From: DASXKD01 sp963762735
GTDB taxonomy: Bacteria > Actinomycetota > Actinomycetes > Streptosporangiales > Streptosporangiaceae
Assembly (NCBI GenBank): GCA_963762735.1
Contig: CAVXMG010000003.1
Coordinates: 310,001 to 374,000 of the forward strand
Length of the DNA stretch: 64,000 nucleotides
Direction: 5' to 3'
Part shown: positions 8,901 to 21,187 of the stretch, piece by piece
How the letters are laid out: each line of letters starts with the position of its first letter
Position numbering within the stretch: the stretch's first letter is position 1
Notes under the pieces: generated by a model
Told to the model about the DNA's origin: nothing
The model's database searches: none
What the model saw: the letters and a program-made list of their open reading frames with translations, nothing else
Position numbers and translations under genes: made by a program

Positions 8901-11900
8901 CTAGTCAGGCACGTCCAAATCGCCGGACAGGCTGCCGTCCCGCGCCGTCGTGGGTGTCATTCCCAATTTCTGCCGGAGCGGCGAAACCCGCTCCTGCGCT
9001 GCCGCCGCACCTGTCGCGAAGATGTCACCCATGTTTCCGCCCTCCCAGAGCGGTTCGTACTGTAGCGCTGTATTCGATGCCGACCTCCGGGCCAACAGGA
9101 GAGCGCTAGTGCGAGCAGGAGACCGGCAGCGAGAAGTGAGGCAAAGCGCGACAGCAAGTACCACGATGACGGGCCGAAGCGCAGCGGAACGTCCCTTGAG
9201 TGCGGGCCGAGCCAGCCGTTGCGCAGTCCATCGACCTCCACATGCTGATCTCCGGGCGGCCCGATCCAGTCCGGCGAGAAACTCTCGCTCGACTGTGTAG
9301 AGCGCTGGTGCCGGGCGCTCATGACTCCGCGGAGTCGCCACAACCACGGGCTGGAGAAGGACCGGGGAGCGCCGGACCACGACATCCGAGTACTCGTTGG
9401 TAGTGAGTGCTCCGGGTGTGTACACGTCTGCGTAGAGGAAGAGGATCAGGCTGCGGGTCCCGGGATCAGGCGTCACGATCGTCTGGTAGTGGTACCACCG
9501 GGAAAGCGATGAGCGTGGCGGGAGCGGCGACATGGCGGCGCACGCTTTGATGGGCATCTGCCAGACGCATATCCGCGGTGCGGCTCCGCCGACGTTGCGG
9601 ACCCAGAGGCTCAGGAAGAGCGGTCCTGACCGCCAGGCCAGCGAGCGCATCTCGCACGCACTGTCCGCATGCGCGGAGAGCTCGAGCGCCGACTGTCCCG
9701 CCGGACCTTTGCCTGTTAGGACACGGGCGGTCAGCCGCGCCGTCGCTGTCGTCCCGGGAAACGCCGCGCAGTTGCCCACTTCGCGCCACGGGCCAGACGC
9801 GAAGTCGCCGTCGCTGAGCAAGGAACCGCCCAACTTGTAGCTGAGCTCTTTGACCACCTGGCCGTTGCGATGGCGGACGCGGGCGGTGAGCCGGGCCGGG
9901 CGCTTCGGGGTCCGACAGCCAGCCGAGCAGGCTCGCCCTGCCCGACGCGTCCGGCGTCGACGGTGCCTCGAGAACGTGGCACCTGGCTGCTCGAACGCGC
10001 CGGTGGCTGACAGCAGCGTGACGCGGTACTGTCGGCCAGGCGGCTCGGCGAAAGACGTCTTGAGTTCGTTGTCGGCGAGCTGCCACTGTGAAACAGGCGG
10101 AACCTGCAGCACCGCGGGAACGGCGGGCCGCATCGGGCTTGATATCAGCGCGGTCCCAGACGGGAAAGAGCGCCAGGTCGCGCAGATCCGGCGCAGGAGA
10201 GTTGATAGTGGCGTACGAAGTGGCCGAGCCCGTCGCGTTCATTCGCCCGCGAAGCGCGAATAGCTCAAGCTTTCCGAAACGACGGACAAGCCGCATGCCC
10301 GGGTCTTCACGCAATGCCCTCTCAAGTGCCGCTGGCGGTGTGATATGCCGTCCGGGAAAGGCGGCGTTCACGTCTCCGCGGACCAGCAGCAGCGGCGTTC
10401 CGATAGCCGAGAGCGTCCGTTGCACAGATGGCCAGTCGTGGGCGAGCAGCCCCTGCTGGACGAGGCGGACGGCGCCTATGAGCTCCTGCGGCGCGGGCGC
10501 ATAGCCTTGGGAAACCGGGTCCACCACGTGTCGCGCTATCAGGTTCGTGATGAAGGTGTCCGCTCCGTAGTAGCCCCAGGTATAGGGCATCTGGTAGAAG
10601 TCGTCCTCGGGGAGCACGAGGAGATTGCCGGGCGGAGCGGAACCGTTGAGGTAGGACGCCATCGCTGTCCAGTACGCGGGCACGCTGACGTGGGTCGAGG
10701 GGAGCAGCGGACGGTGATCAGGGGCGATCGCTCCGGTAATGAGCGGGAATCCAGGCGCGAGCACCGCCGCGCTGACCGCCGCGCCGACCGCCGCGAGACG
10801 AAGTTCCCGGCGATGCAAAGCTGAGCGCCAGCGCCACCGGTGGCCGGCTCGAACGAGTTCAGTCTCTCGCAGGCGGCCTGCGTGGTCAGCGCGAGGAGGA
10901 CCGAGTAGGCGAGCCCTCCGAGCATGAGGAACCGGCCGGGCTCCCTGAGCAGCCAGCCGAGAGGCAGCTTGTAGAGCGGATCGAAGACGAGGGCTCCTGG
11001 AAGACGGGTGCCCGTGCTGAGCAGGACGAGGAAAAGCGCCGTGGCCGAGGCGGCGATGCCAAGACGCGCCCGGCGGGCGGTCACCCCGGTTGCTCGCGGG
11101 AACCGGGCCAGCGCCAGAAAGCCGAAGGCCGTTACGGGCAGGAGGAAATTCAGGATCAGGAGCGGGAACTTATCGTAGGCGCCGGCGTATGGGTAGTATT
11201 CCGCGAACTTCCAGCCCCAGCCGTTGTTCAGCCAGAACCCGTTGGCAAGGGTGGCGCGGCCCTCGGTCCAGGTCCAGCTCGACGGATTGGCGAGCGTTGA
11301 CGGTCGCGTCGATCTTGAGCTGCAACAGCGGTCGGTACGAGCCAGTAAGAGGAGGCGAGCGCGAGGAGCGGGGCGCCGAGTGCGAGGGTGCGGAGCGCCC
11401 GGCGTGCGGCTGCCCGTCCGTCGAGCCATCCCGCGAGGAGCGGCATCGAGGCGAGAAGCGCGCCGATCATGAGCACGAGCGGCGGGTTCAGGGATACGTA
11501 ACCGAGGAGCGGCGCACTGGCGCCGAGGAGGAGAATGCCCCTTCGCAGCGCCCACCGGCCGGATGCCGTGGTGAGCACGACTGCCGGAAGCCCGGCTAGC
11601 AGCACCATGGCGGCGAGGAACACCGGATTGGTTCCGATGGTGACGACGTGGGCGTTGAAGACATAGGCGAGAGCGCCGAGGGTGGATCCTGCCGGGCCGA
11701 CGCGAAGGGCCCGCAGGAGCAGATAGCAGGCCGCCGCGGCGCCGACGAAAAGCGCGGTGTACCAGATGTCTTCGGCGAGGGCCGGCGATCCGCGAAGCGC
11801 GTGGACGAGCCAGTAGACCGCGGCGAACGGCAGGCTGGTCTCGTTAGCGGCTGGGCCGCCGAGATTTGAGCCCGACCACGACCAGGGAGCGAAGAGCCGT

Positions 11901-12238
11901 CCCAGCCAAGCCGTGCCCACCACGGGCGACATGTCGCCGCCTGCGAGCAGTCGACCCGGGTCGAACCAGGATTGCGCTGCGATGGCAGCGACGAGTGCGA
12001 CGATGGCCAGGCCGATTCGCGATGGCCAGATGCCAGCGCTCCGCGCGGCCGACCGCGTCGCGGCCTGCGGCGGACTGCGGCGCCCTCCGCGTGTCGGCCA
12101 GCCCTCGAAGCCCCCGATGAGGGTTGCGGCTAGCAGCGCCAAGAACGCCGCACCGACGAGGATCGGTGACGGTACGACATCGCGCATGCCGCCGAACAGA
12201 AGCAGCACTACGCCCAGCACGCCGAGGCCGACTCTCAC
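8901..12238 (-). CDS. Large GT-C-like membrane protein (AftD-like), multiply frame-broken
   Basis: About 1,100 residues, resembling the actinobacterial alpha-(1->3)-arabinofuranosyltransferase (AftD-like) group. Seen in order: polytopic N-terminal half (LGVLGVVLLLFGGMRD, DIWYTALFVGAAAACYLLL, LAYVFNAHVVTIGTNP), LANGFWLNNGWGWKFAEYYP, LLREPGRFLMLGGLAYS, a long extracellular part (NLLVLPEDDFYQMPYTWGYY), a beta-rich segment (SDGDFASGPWREVGN) like a carbohydrate-binding module, a last membrane segment (SLLAAGLLLALALSCW) and a tail ending DGSLSGDLDVPD. The frame changes at about 11,320, 10,830, 10,130, 9,980, 9,330 and 9,050. The start is GTG 12238, whose GTGA overlaps the stop of the upstream GT2-GT4 gene. 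It probably transfers sugars from polyprenyl-phosphate donors outside the cell; that is inferred. Confidence 0.75.
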
Positions 12239-14202
12239 CCGGGAGAGCTCCTGGCGGTCACCAGCAGCCGGGCCGCCAGCAGGCGATCCGGCCTTGTCAA
12301 GAACCTCGGGTCGCGGGCGACTCGGACTCGTGCGCCACTGTGAGGATGCCCGCGGCGACCTCCGCGCCACGGGACGACTCCGGCCGGCTCCGCCCGAGGT
12401 CCGTCGTCCGCGACGACTGACGAGAGCAGCCCGACCAGGCCGGTGGCCAAGGACGCCGGATCGGCCCGCGTGAGGATGCCTCCCGATGCTCCGATCGAGT
12501 CCCGAAGGCCCGGCACGTCGTAGCCGATCGAGACGGTGCCGCTCGCGGCCGCCTCCGTCACGACAAGCCCCCAGCCCTCGCGAACGGACGTGGCGATCAA
12601 GGCGTGCGCGCGTGCCAGGCGCTCCCGCTTCTCTTCCTCGGACACGTGCCCGAGGAAGATCACGCCCGGGCCGGCTGTCCGGCGAAGCCTCGCCTCCTCT
12701 GGACCGCTCCCGATCACCCACATCTGCGCATCGGGCATTTGGCGGCGGACGAGGCCGAAGGCCCTGAATGGCGTGCTCAGGGCGCTTGTTGGCGCTCAGC
12801 CGTCCGATGAAAACAACGGTCGGGACAGGCTCCTTCTCGACTGCAGTCCGTGCCGTCACGCCGGCACCCATCCTTCCGGCACGACTGTGACCCGTCGCAG
12901 GCCATATCTCGCTAGCGATTCACGGCTTGACTCGGACACCGTGACAACCGGTACATCCTGGTATGCCCGCAGCCAGGCCGGCTCCAGCAGGTAACGGCCA
13001 AGAACGGAGATCGGCCAGGGAGTCTCGTACCGCCAGATCTCCCTTGCGACCTGGTGGATGACGGCCACGATCGGCACGTTCCCCACAAAGCGAGGACAGA
13101 GGAACGGCCTCGTATTGACGCAATCGACCACGAGATCGAACTGACCGTCTCCCTCGCGCCGCCAGAAGCGCCTCGCCTCCCGGTAGACGCCGAGACGTCC
13201 GCCGCGCCGTATGATCTCCACTCCGTCAGCAAGCTCCCGCGCGGGCCTGTCGTCGACGGCGGCACAGAAGATGGTCACCTCGTGGCCGCACCTCACCCAC
13301 TCGCGCGCAACCGACTGCAGGTAGACCTCGGCGCCACCTGCCCGGGGATGCGCGAGATCCCGCCAGTTGTAGGCAAGGATCCGCAGCGGCCTGTCCGCGG
13401 GCCCAGAGCCCGCCAGTGAGCCGGCCAGTGCTCCAGCAGCGAGCGGCCGGGCGCCTGCTCGTGACCAGAAGCGGGACACCTGACTGTGGCCAGAGACCGG
13501 CGCGAGCTGGGGCCCGTAGAAGTGTGCAACCCTCAGCCGGTAGAAGATGGCGAACGTGTCGAGGAGCGTTCGCCAGACCGCCCGCGGCGAGATGGTGGTC
13601 GTGAAGCGCTCGGCTATCTGGACCGGGTGCTCGACGAAACTCCGGTACCCCATCCGGCGGGCGACGACGAGCAGTTCCAGATCGAACGCGAAGCGCTTCT
13701 CAACCATCTTCGGAAGAACGGCCGCCAGGGTCTCGCGCCGTATGAGCTTGATGCCAGTCTGGGTGTCCCGGGTCGGCAGCCGGAAAAGCAACCTCGTGAG
13801 CTGCCGGTAACCGAACGAGTACAGCCGTCTGAGCGGCGGATAGACGATATCCGAGCCCGGATGGAGCTTGCTGCCGAGGACCACATCCGGATCGCCCGCC
13901 CTGATCGCCGCAAGGAAGTGGCTCAGCTGCCGGGCCGGAATGTCGCCGTCGCCGTCGATGAAGCCGAGGTAGCGGCCTCTCCCCTGAGCCAGGCCGACGC
14001 GCAGCGCGGCTCCCTTGCCCTGGTTTTCCGCCAGCTCGATTATCCGGACCTGATCGATCCCGGCGATCGACGCTGGGCTTCCGTCGGTCGAGCCATCCGA
14101 TACCGCGATCACCTCGAAGGTGACCTGCTCGGTCCTGAGTGCGTCGACGACGGCTTGCACGTGGAAACCCAGGCGGTGTCCTGGGTTGTAGAACGGAATC
14201 AC
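12235..14202 (-). CDS. Bifunctional GT2-GT4 fusion glycosyltransferase, frame-broken in GT4 half
   Basis: Residues 1 to about 240 are a family 2 transferase of the dolichyl-phosphate-sugar synthase type: IPFYNPG, VSDGSTDGSP, NQGKGAALRVGLAQGRG, FIDGDGD and RDTQTGIKLIRRETL. After a short linker a family 4 domain begins (LRILAYNWRDLAHPRAGGAE, the GT-B first strand) and continues in other frames with VVFIGRLSANKRPEHAI, MWVIGSGPEEARL and SVREGWGLVVTEAAASG, the GT4 donor site with its E-x7-E-like motif. Frame changes fall near 12,855, 12,760 and 12,430. GTG 14202 overlaps the flippase stop as GTGA, and the stop overlaps the next start likewise, so translational coupling is probable. The fusion implies lipid-linked sugar formation and sugar addition by one polypeptide. 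Confidence 0.8.
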
Positions 14203-15500
14203 AAGGCTGAGGTCGATCTCGGCAGGAGGCAGCTGCGACTGTGCCGTCGCTCAGCGCGGCTGCGCCGGAGAGCGGCCGCACGACCGCTGCCAAAGCCGGG
14301 AGGGACAAGGCCGCCAGCGACCAACCCGCTAGCCGCCAGCATGCAGTCCGCGATGGTTTCCATCCCGCCGTGCAGCACGGCCACCAGCACCCATACGAGT
14401 GCGACCCCGGCCCAGCTGTACAAGGCGGCCACCGAGCGCCGGGCGATGTGGAAGTAGGTGAGCACGCCGACGATGCCGTAGGAGAACGGAAATCAGGGCG
14501 ATGATCCCGACGATGCTCGCGGCGCCGAGATAGTTCGGGCCGAAGAGCACATCGACGACTACGCCGGGCATTGCTGCAAGGACCGCGAAGGCCGCGAGCC
14601 CGACGATGGTGACCAGCCCGAGCGTCTCGGTGAGAGTCTTGCGGGCGCTGACGCCGGTGGCGTTAGCGGAGGCAAGCCGCGGAAAGGCCACTGTCACGAG
14701 CGCTCCGGGCAGGTAAAGGGCGATGTGGCCCGCGATCGCCGCGGCCGCGTAGCGACCCGCAGCGACGGGCGCGAGATAGTGACGGGCCAGGAAAAGTATC
14801 GATCCCGGTCAGCGTGGTGTACCCGGCGAGCGCGGCGATCGACAGCACGGCGTCGCGCAGGGAGATCCGCACCGGGTCAAGTCCCTTGGCGAATACTTCC
14901 CGCCTCGCGACCAGGAGGAGGGCCGCGGTAGTGAATACCTGGCCGACCACCGTCGCCGCCACGGCGCCCCCCAGCCCGAAGCCCGCCGAGACGAGCAGGG
15001 CACCACTGGCCAGCCGCAGCGCACCGCCGCCGAAGAACGTGGCGACGGCGACCGGCCGTAAGCGCAACTCGCCGAGCAGCGCACCCTGCAGGACAGCGCC
15101 GACGACCGCGACGGGAATCCAGACAGCCATGGCCAGGTCCATAACGGGCGACTTCAGGTTCAAGAAACCATCGATCAGCGGTGAGAGAACCCAGTAACCA
15201 GCCATCGCCCCGAGCGCCCCAGAGCGTGGCCTTCACCGTCAAGCTGCGCAGCGATATCCGTTTATTGCCTGTGCCGGAGACGACGGCCTGCGTCACGGCG
15301 AGCTGTACCGCGCCGAGCGGGACGGCGAGCACAGAAATGACGTTCAGCACAGCGCCAAGCGCTCCGTAGTCCGACGGGCCAAGCAGACGGCTGATCAGGA
15401 GGTGGAAGAGGAAATTGAGACCGTTAACCCCCGCCGTGGCGACCATGAGGGACCAGCCACCGCGGCTTAGTACCCCGGGGAGGATGCGCCGTCGTAGGTT
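14199..15500 (-). CDS. Oligosaccharide flippase (MOP superfamily, Wzx-like), frame-broken
   Basis: Integral membrane exporter that would flip lipid-linked sugars across the membrane. Seen: the typical N-terminal segment FLFHLLISRLLGPSDYGALG, then LAVPLGAVQLAVTQAV, LSPLIDGFLNLKSPVMDLA, a run of hydrophobic helices (FFGGGALRLASGALLVSAG, VVGQVFTTAALLLVARREV), MTVAFPRLASANATG and a final LVTIVGLAAFAVLAAMPGVV region. Three or four frame changes (about 15,210, 14,800, 14,690 and 14,490) separate these blocks. I find no convincing start codon; the DNA immediately upstream contains a relic of an unrelated gene in the opposite orientation (15507-15647), so the true 5' end may be rearranged. The stop at 14199 overlaps the GT2-GT4 start. 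Confidence 0.75.
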
Positions 15501-15506
15501 ACGGCG

Positions 15507-15647
15507 ATGGCGGCCCTCGGAGAGCAGGGCCCGGCCGGCGGCCTCTTCAGGCTCGCGTACGAGCACGTTCCCGGCTTCGTCATGATGCGCGGGCCGTGGA
15601 TCGCCAACCCGGCGGCACAGCAGGGCCGTTCTGACCCAGCTCCCTGA
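15507..15647 (+). pseudogene. Relic of a third GT-C-like membrane protein gene, inverted
   Basis: The plus strand reads ALGEQGPAGGLFRLAYEHVP followed by GFVMMRGPW. The protein at 3149-5446 has ALGDQGPTGGLFRFAYGHIP followed by GFVMMREPDKF. About 24 of 29 positions match. Beyond the Trp the similarity ends and a stop follows at 15645-15647. The orientation is opposite to the flippase and to both GT-C-like genes. This looks like a surviving fragment of a paralogue, left by rearrangement at the edge of the cluster. It is seen directly in the sequence; the history is inferred. Confidence 0.7.
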
Positions 15648-15804
15648 CCGCTGGACCACGCGCATGCTTCACTTCCCTGAGTCGAGTTGAGTGAACGGGG
15701 GGAGGTCACAATTCGCCCGCTACCGGCGCACATAAACCAATCTGTTAACAGATATGCGCATAGCCAACTCCTTCTTAGGACCGCGCGGGGTTGATGTTAT
15801 CGGA

Positions 15805-15827
15805 AGATCGCTCACGTGAAGCGATCT
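15805..15827. promoter_or_regulatory. Perfect inverted repeat, candidate operator
   Basis: Arms AGATCGCT (15805-15812) and AGCGATCT (15820-15827) flank a 7-nt spacer containing CACGTG. No T-run follows, so a protein-binding site is more likely than a terminator. Its function is unknown. Confidence 0.45.
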
Positions 15828-15901
15828 CCGATCTTGTCCGCAGGTGAATTTACTGGCACAGCGATCGACCGCCCGGATTAAGCGGAAAGGCGCCGTCTCC
15901 G

Positions 15902-15921
15902 ATACGAGCGATCACTCGTAT
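15902..15921. promoter_or_regulatory. Second perfect inverted repeat, candidate operator
   Basis: Arms ATACGAG (15902-15908) and CTCGTAT (15915-15921) are separated by CGATCA. It shares the GCGATC core with the repeat 75 bp upstream, so both could bind the same regulator. Confidence 0.4.
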
Positions 15922-16176
15922 AGCAGATGGAATGCCACATCCTGCTATCTATCGCATTTCAAAGACGATTGGGTGAGCTTACGGCTGCCCTGAGTGCCCG
16001 CAACCTGATTTGCCAAAATTTCAACCGCAGGACCGACATCGGGCTGCCATTCTAGAAGAAGCCTAGATGTTTCCGGTGTTACTGGGACATAAGGTATATC
16101 TTGGCTATGCCCTTAATTGTGCCCGTGATTGCATGCCGAAGTGGCCGGTGCTATGGTTCCGCGAGGAGGTTTAACA

Positions 16177-16638
16177 ATGCGACCCATAGGTTCAATGCGC
16201 TTTATTCGCTCCAAACTCGGTTTCGCGGTTATCGCATCGGCGTTCCTGGCGGCGGGCGTGAGCAGCGTCGCCTTCGGGGCCGCGCACGCTGGAACCAGCG
16301 GATCGTCGTGCTACAGCACCTGCCCGTCCCTGACGAGGCTTGCCATCGCTGGGCACGTGACACACTTCGGCAGCGAGCAGAACGTGGTCTTCAACGTCAG
16401 GGTGAAGGCCAGGGTCCGCGGCACGAGCGGGACACCCGATGGCACGGTAACGATCGCGTTCCACTCGATGGTGCTGTGCACGATCACGCTGGACAGCGCG
16501 GGGCGGGGGAGCTGCTCGCCGTCGCCGACGGCGCTGCCGGTCCGGAACCACAGTTACCCGGTCAACGCCGTGTACAGCGGCAACTCGGACTTCAGCCTGT
16601 CGCATTCCGGCGCCAGGCACGTACGGGTCCTGCCCTAG
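16177..16638 (+). CDS. Secreted protein with one bacterial Ig-like domain
   Basis: 153 residues. The start ATG 16177 is chosen because AGGAGG lies 8 nt upstream. The N-terminus (RSKLGFAVIASAFLAAGVSS ending AHA) is a clear Sec signal peptide. The mature part resembles a single Ig-like repeat domain: GTPDGTVTIAF, then YPVNAVYSGNSDFSLSHSG near the end, the usual closing motif. Four cysteines (CYSTC near the mature N-terminus and two later) could form two disulfides. It is monocistronic, with a strong terminator 44 nt downstream. Such single-domain proteins may bind cell-wall or surface partners; no specific role is visible. Confidence 0.75.
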   Translation: MRPIGSMRFIRSKLGFAVIASAFLAAGVSSVAFGAAHAGTSGSSCYSTCPSLTRLAIAGHVTHFGSEQNVVFNVRVKARVRGTSGTPDGTVTIAFHSMVLCTITLDSAGRGSCSPSPTALPVRNHSYPVNAVYSGNSDFSLSHSGARHVRVLP

Positions 16639-16681
16639 CCGCTCAGGTGCCGGGAGAGCACCCGGACGCCGCTGTCATCAC

Positions 16682-16720
16682 CCATGGCCCGGCCGGGCGA
16701 TAGCCCCGGCCGGGCCATGG
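16682..16720. terminator. Bidirectional rho-independent-type terminator hairpin
   Basis: A 16-bp perfect stem (16682-16697 with 16705-16720, arm CCATGGCCCGGCCGGG) encloses the 7-nt loop CGATAGC. It sits between two convergent genes ending at 16638 and 16734 and would serve both strands. No strong T-run is present, as is common in actinobacteria. Confidence 0.8.
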
Positions 16721-16733
16721 CTCGTTCACCGCG

Positions 16734-17198
16734 TCAGTGCTGGACGCCGGGGCGGTCGTAGAGAGCAGTCAGGGTTGCCTGCATGACCGCGAACGGAGTT
16801 GCGGCGGCGTCCGCGAAGGCGTCGCCGCGGCAGACCACCAGGGTGCGGCCCGCCCGGACCACCGTGCCCGTCATGCGGAACCGCTCCCCCGCCGCCGGAG
16901 CCAGCAGGTTGATCGTGTAGGAGGCGGTCAGCACCGCCGCTTCCGGTGGCATCACGCTGAACGCGGCATACCCACAGGCGCTGTCCAGCACCGCCGCCAC
17001 GGCGCCGGCATGGACGAACCCGTGCTGCTGGGTGAACCGCTCATCGTGGGGCAGGGCCAACTCCACCTGCCCCAGTTCGACCGACACGAGTTCGGCGCCG
17101 AGCGTCGCCATCATCGCCTGCCGGGCGAAGCTCGCCCGCACCCGCGCCTGCATCGCCGCTACGGGCTCTGCCTGCTGCTCGTCACCAGGTCCGCGCAC
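16734..17198 (-). CDS. PaaI-family hotdog-fold thioesterase
   Basis: 154 codons from GTG 17198. Seen: the PaaI/4HBT signature QQHGFVHAGAVAAVLDSACG, with the catalytic acidic residue in the helix (D of LDSACG), then ASYTINLLAPAAGERFRMTG for the central strands and GRTLVVCRGDAF near the C-terminus. Members hydrolyse acyl-CoA, often aromatic or medium-chain. The length is typical of the family. It lies 18 nt downstream of the alpha/beta-hydrolase stop on the same strand, so the two probably form an operon, with the terminator hairpin just beyond its 3' end. Confidence 0.85.
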   Translation of the reverse strand: MRGPGDEQQAEPVAAMQARVRASFARQAMMATLGAELVSVELGQVELALPHDERFTQQHGFVHAGAVAAVLDSACGYAAFSVMPPEAAVLTASYTINLLAPAAGERFRMTGTVVRAGRTLVVCRGDAFADAAATPFAVMQATLTALYDRPGVQH

Positions 17199-17215
17199 CA
17201 GCCGATTCTCGCAGG

Positions 17216-18064
17216 CTACGACCCGTCATTCAGGAACGCGGTGACGGCCGAGACGAACCGGCCGGCGTCATCGAGCCAGGGGTAGTGGCCAGCGCCTGGC
17301 TGGACGAGGAACCGGGCCGCGGGGAACAGGGCGGCGAACTCGGCGAGCGCTTGCGGGGGCCACTGCAGGTCCACGCTGCCCGCGAGTACCAGCACCGGCG
17401 CGCCGAACGCGGCGAGCGCGGCACGGGTGGCCGGCGGATCAAATGCCCCTTCGGCACCGAAGACCCCGGCGGCGACCTCGTTGGTCTGCGCCTGTCCCGC
17501 CGCCGAGTGAGTCTGGGCGGCGGCGTCCCAGCGGCCGTAGAAGAACGGGGCGATGGCTTCCCAGTCGTCGTCGCTGTCCGCACCGCCGGCGATGCGCTCG
17601 AAGGCGGCGGCCGCCTCGGCGAACCAGGGCTCGTCGTGACGGAGCTTCACCATCTGGCGCCGCATCTCGATGTCCGGTTCCAGCCCGGCCGACCGCGCGC
17701 TCGGCGTGATCAGGGCAAGCTTGCTCACCCTTGCCTGATGCCGGGTCGCGTACTGCACGGCGATGTTGCCGCCGGCCGAGTGGCCCAGCAGGTCACAGCG
17801 GTCCAGGCCCAGATGGTCCTGCAGGGCGGCCACGTCGTCCACCAGCCGGTCGCAGCGGTAGCTGCCAGGATCTTCCGGGATCGCGGAATCTCCCGTGCCG
17901 CGCAGGTCCAGCATGATCAATTGCCGGTGCGCGGGCAGGCCGCCGAGATCGCCCAGGTACGCGGAGGCCCGCATCGGCCCGCCGGGCACGCAGACCAGCG
18001 GGATCCCCTCGCCGTGGACGTGGTAGGCGAGTTCGGTCCCGTCCGCGGCGGGGAAGGCAGGCAT
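17216..18064 (-). CDS. Alpha/beta hydrolase (proline-iminopeptidase-like)
   Basis: 282 residues from ATG 18064, chosen because PAFPAADGTELAYHVHGEG is the normal family N-terminus; a longer frame runs to 18157. Seen: oxyanion-hole motif PGGPMRASAY, LDLRGTGDS, nucleophile elbow GHSAGG, then acid (SVDLQWPP) and His (GAGHYPW) in the expected order. The PGGP and DLRGTGDS motifs place it near the S33 aminopeptidase/epoxide-hydrolase-like group, but the substrate cannot be told. The stop precedes the thioesterase start by 18 nt. It is downstream of katG on the same strand, separated by a small hairpin. Confidence 0.85.
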   Translation of the reverse strand: MPAFPAADGTELAYHVHGEGIPLVCVPGGPMRASAYLGDLGGLPAHRQLIMLDLRGTGDSAIPEDPGSYRCDRLVDDVAALQDHLGLDRCDLLGHSAGGNIAVQYATRHQARVSKLALITPSARSAGLEPDIEMRRQMVKLRHDEPWFAEAAAAFERIAGGADSDDDWEAIAPFFYGRWDAAAQTHSAAGQAQTNEVAAGVFGAEGAFDPPATRAALAAFGAPVLVLAGSVDLQWPPQALAEFAALFPAARFLVQPGAGHYPWLDDAGRFVSAVTAFLNDGS

Positions 18065-18199
18065 GGGTGTGATGCTGACACCGAGCGCAGGCCGGCCGCA
18101 ACGGAATAGCCGGCGGCGAGGCGCGGGGCACCGCGGGAGCTGGATGATCCGGCTCACACGGTGCCCCGGCCGTCGTTCTGCAAAATATCTGGAGTGGAA

Positions 18200-18215
18200 G
18201 CGGCCACAAGGCCGC
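18200..18215 (-). terminator. Small hairpin downstream of katG
   Basis: GCGGCC (18200-18205) and GGCCGC (18210-18215) form a 6-bp stem with an ACAA loop, 7 nt past the katG stop. On the minus strand a TATTTTG tract follows about 20 nt later. It is a weak candidate terminator between katG and the hydrolase gene. Confidence 0.4.
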
Positions 18216-18221
18216 GAACGA

Positions 18222-20390
<2,169 letters not shown>

Positions 20391-20437
20391 GTTGTCCTCC
20401 TCTGGCTGCGGTGCGGTTGCCAGGCACCGGAGTGCCA

Positions 20438-20928
20438 TTAGTTATTGATTGACGGGTGCTCGGAATCTCCTCCCCGTTGGCTGCGCTGGTGCATCGACGC
20501 GGGTGACTTTGGGTCCTGGGACTGCACTCCGGACAGCGACCCCAGTAGATGACCTCGGCCTCGTCGATCTCGTAGCCCATGTCGTCGGCCGCTGTGAGGC
20601 AGGGCGCGGAGCCGACCGCGCAGTCGACGTCGGCCGTGCGGCCGCAGATACGACAGATCACGTGATGGTGATTGTCGCTGACCCGGGCCTCGAAGCGCGC
20701 CGGTGACCCGGCAGGCTGGATACGCCGGACCAGGCCCACGTCGACCAGGACGCCGAGCACGTCGTACACCGCCTGGAGCGAGATGGCACCCAGCTCGGCC
20801 CGGACGGTCTCGGCCACGGCATCGGCTGTCACATGGGGCTCACGCGAAACCGCTCGCAAGACGGCCAGGCGCTGGCCCGTGACTCGGTAGCCGCGTTGAC
20901 GAAGGAGATCGGCCGGATCGGCAGGCAC
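20438..20928 (-). CDS. furA: FurA-type peroxide/iron-responsive repressor upstream of katG
   Basis: Fur-family DNA-binding repressor that typically represses itself and katG and is relieved by peroxide. GTG start at 20928. Seen: N-terminal winged helix (LLRQRGYRVTGQRLAVLRAV, then ISLQAVYDVLGVLVDVGLV), the HHHVIC metal/hinge motif, and two zinc-type CxxC pairs (CRICG and CPEC). The frame used up to CPEC continues past 20438 into katG. A one-base shift near 20,520 gives a short tail ending at TAA 20438, the usual length and 47 bp before katG. I take that as the real end, but it rests on a proposed frame change. Confidence 0.88.
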
Positions 20929-20961
20929 ATGCTGGACCCTATCTAATCTGGAGGGACTCAG

Positions 20962-20986
20962 GGAATAGAACCAGTAAAGATATTCC
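20962..20986. promoter_or_regulatory. Candidate furA operator
   Basis: Inverted repeat GGAATA (20962-20967) and TATTCC (20981-20986) in AT-rich DNA, 34-58 bp upstream of the furA start, where FurA autoregulatory sites are found. The arm sequence is not a published consensus that I can match, so the assignment rests on position and symmetry. Confidence 0.35.
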
Positions 20987-21187
20987 GTCTCGGATTGAGA
21001 CGCCGAGACCAGGCTCTAGACCCCCTAGACCCCAGGAGGTGGGCTGCTGGGCTGAGCGCCACCCACTCCGGGTGATGGCATAGCTCCCTCCGGGAGGCAT
21101 CCTCGGCCGTGAGGGTGGCTCCGGTCGCAACGGGCCCGAAGGAACCGGAGCGCACCCATGGTTCCGGCGATAGGGAGCTGGCCGACG

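Larger units (their letters stand above)
15648..16176. other. Intergenic region with lower G+C and two perfect inverted repeats
   Basis: About 530 bp without a credible gene, between the divergent flippase cluster and the Ig-like secreted protein gene. G+C is visibly lower than in flanking genes. It holds inverted repeats at 15805-15827 and 15902-15921 and probably the promoters of both flanking units. No tRNA or other RNA gene was recognised. Confidence 0.5.
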
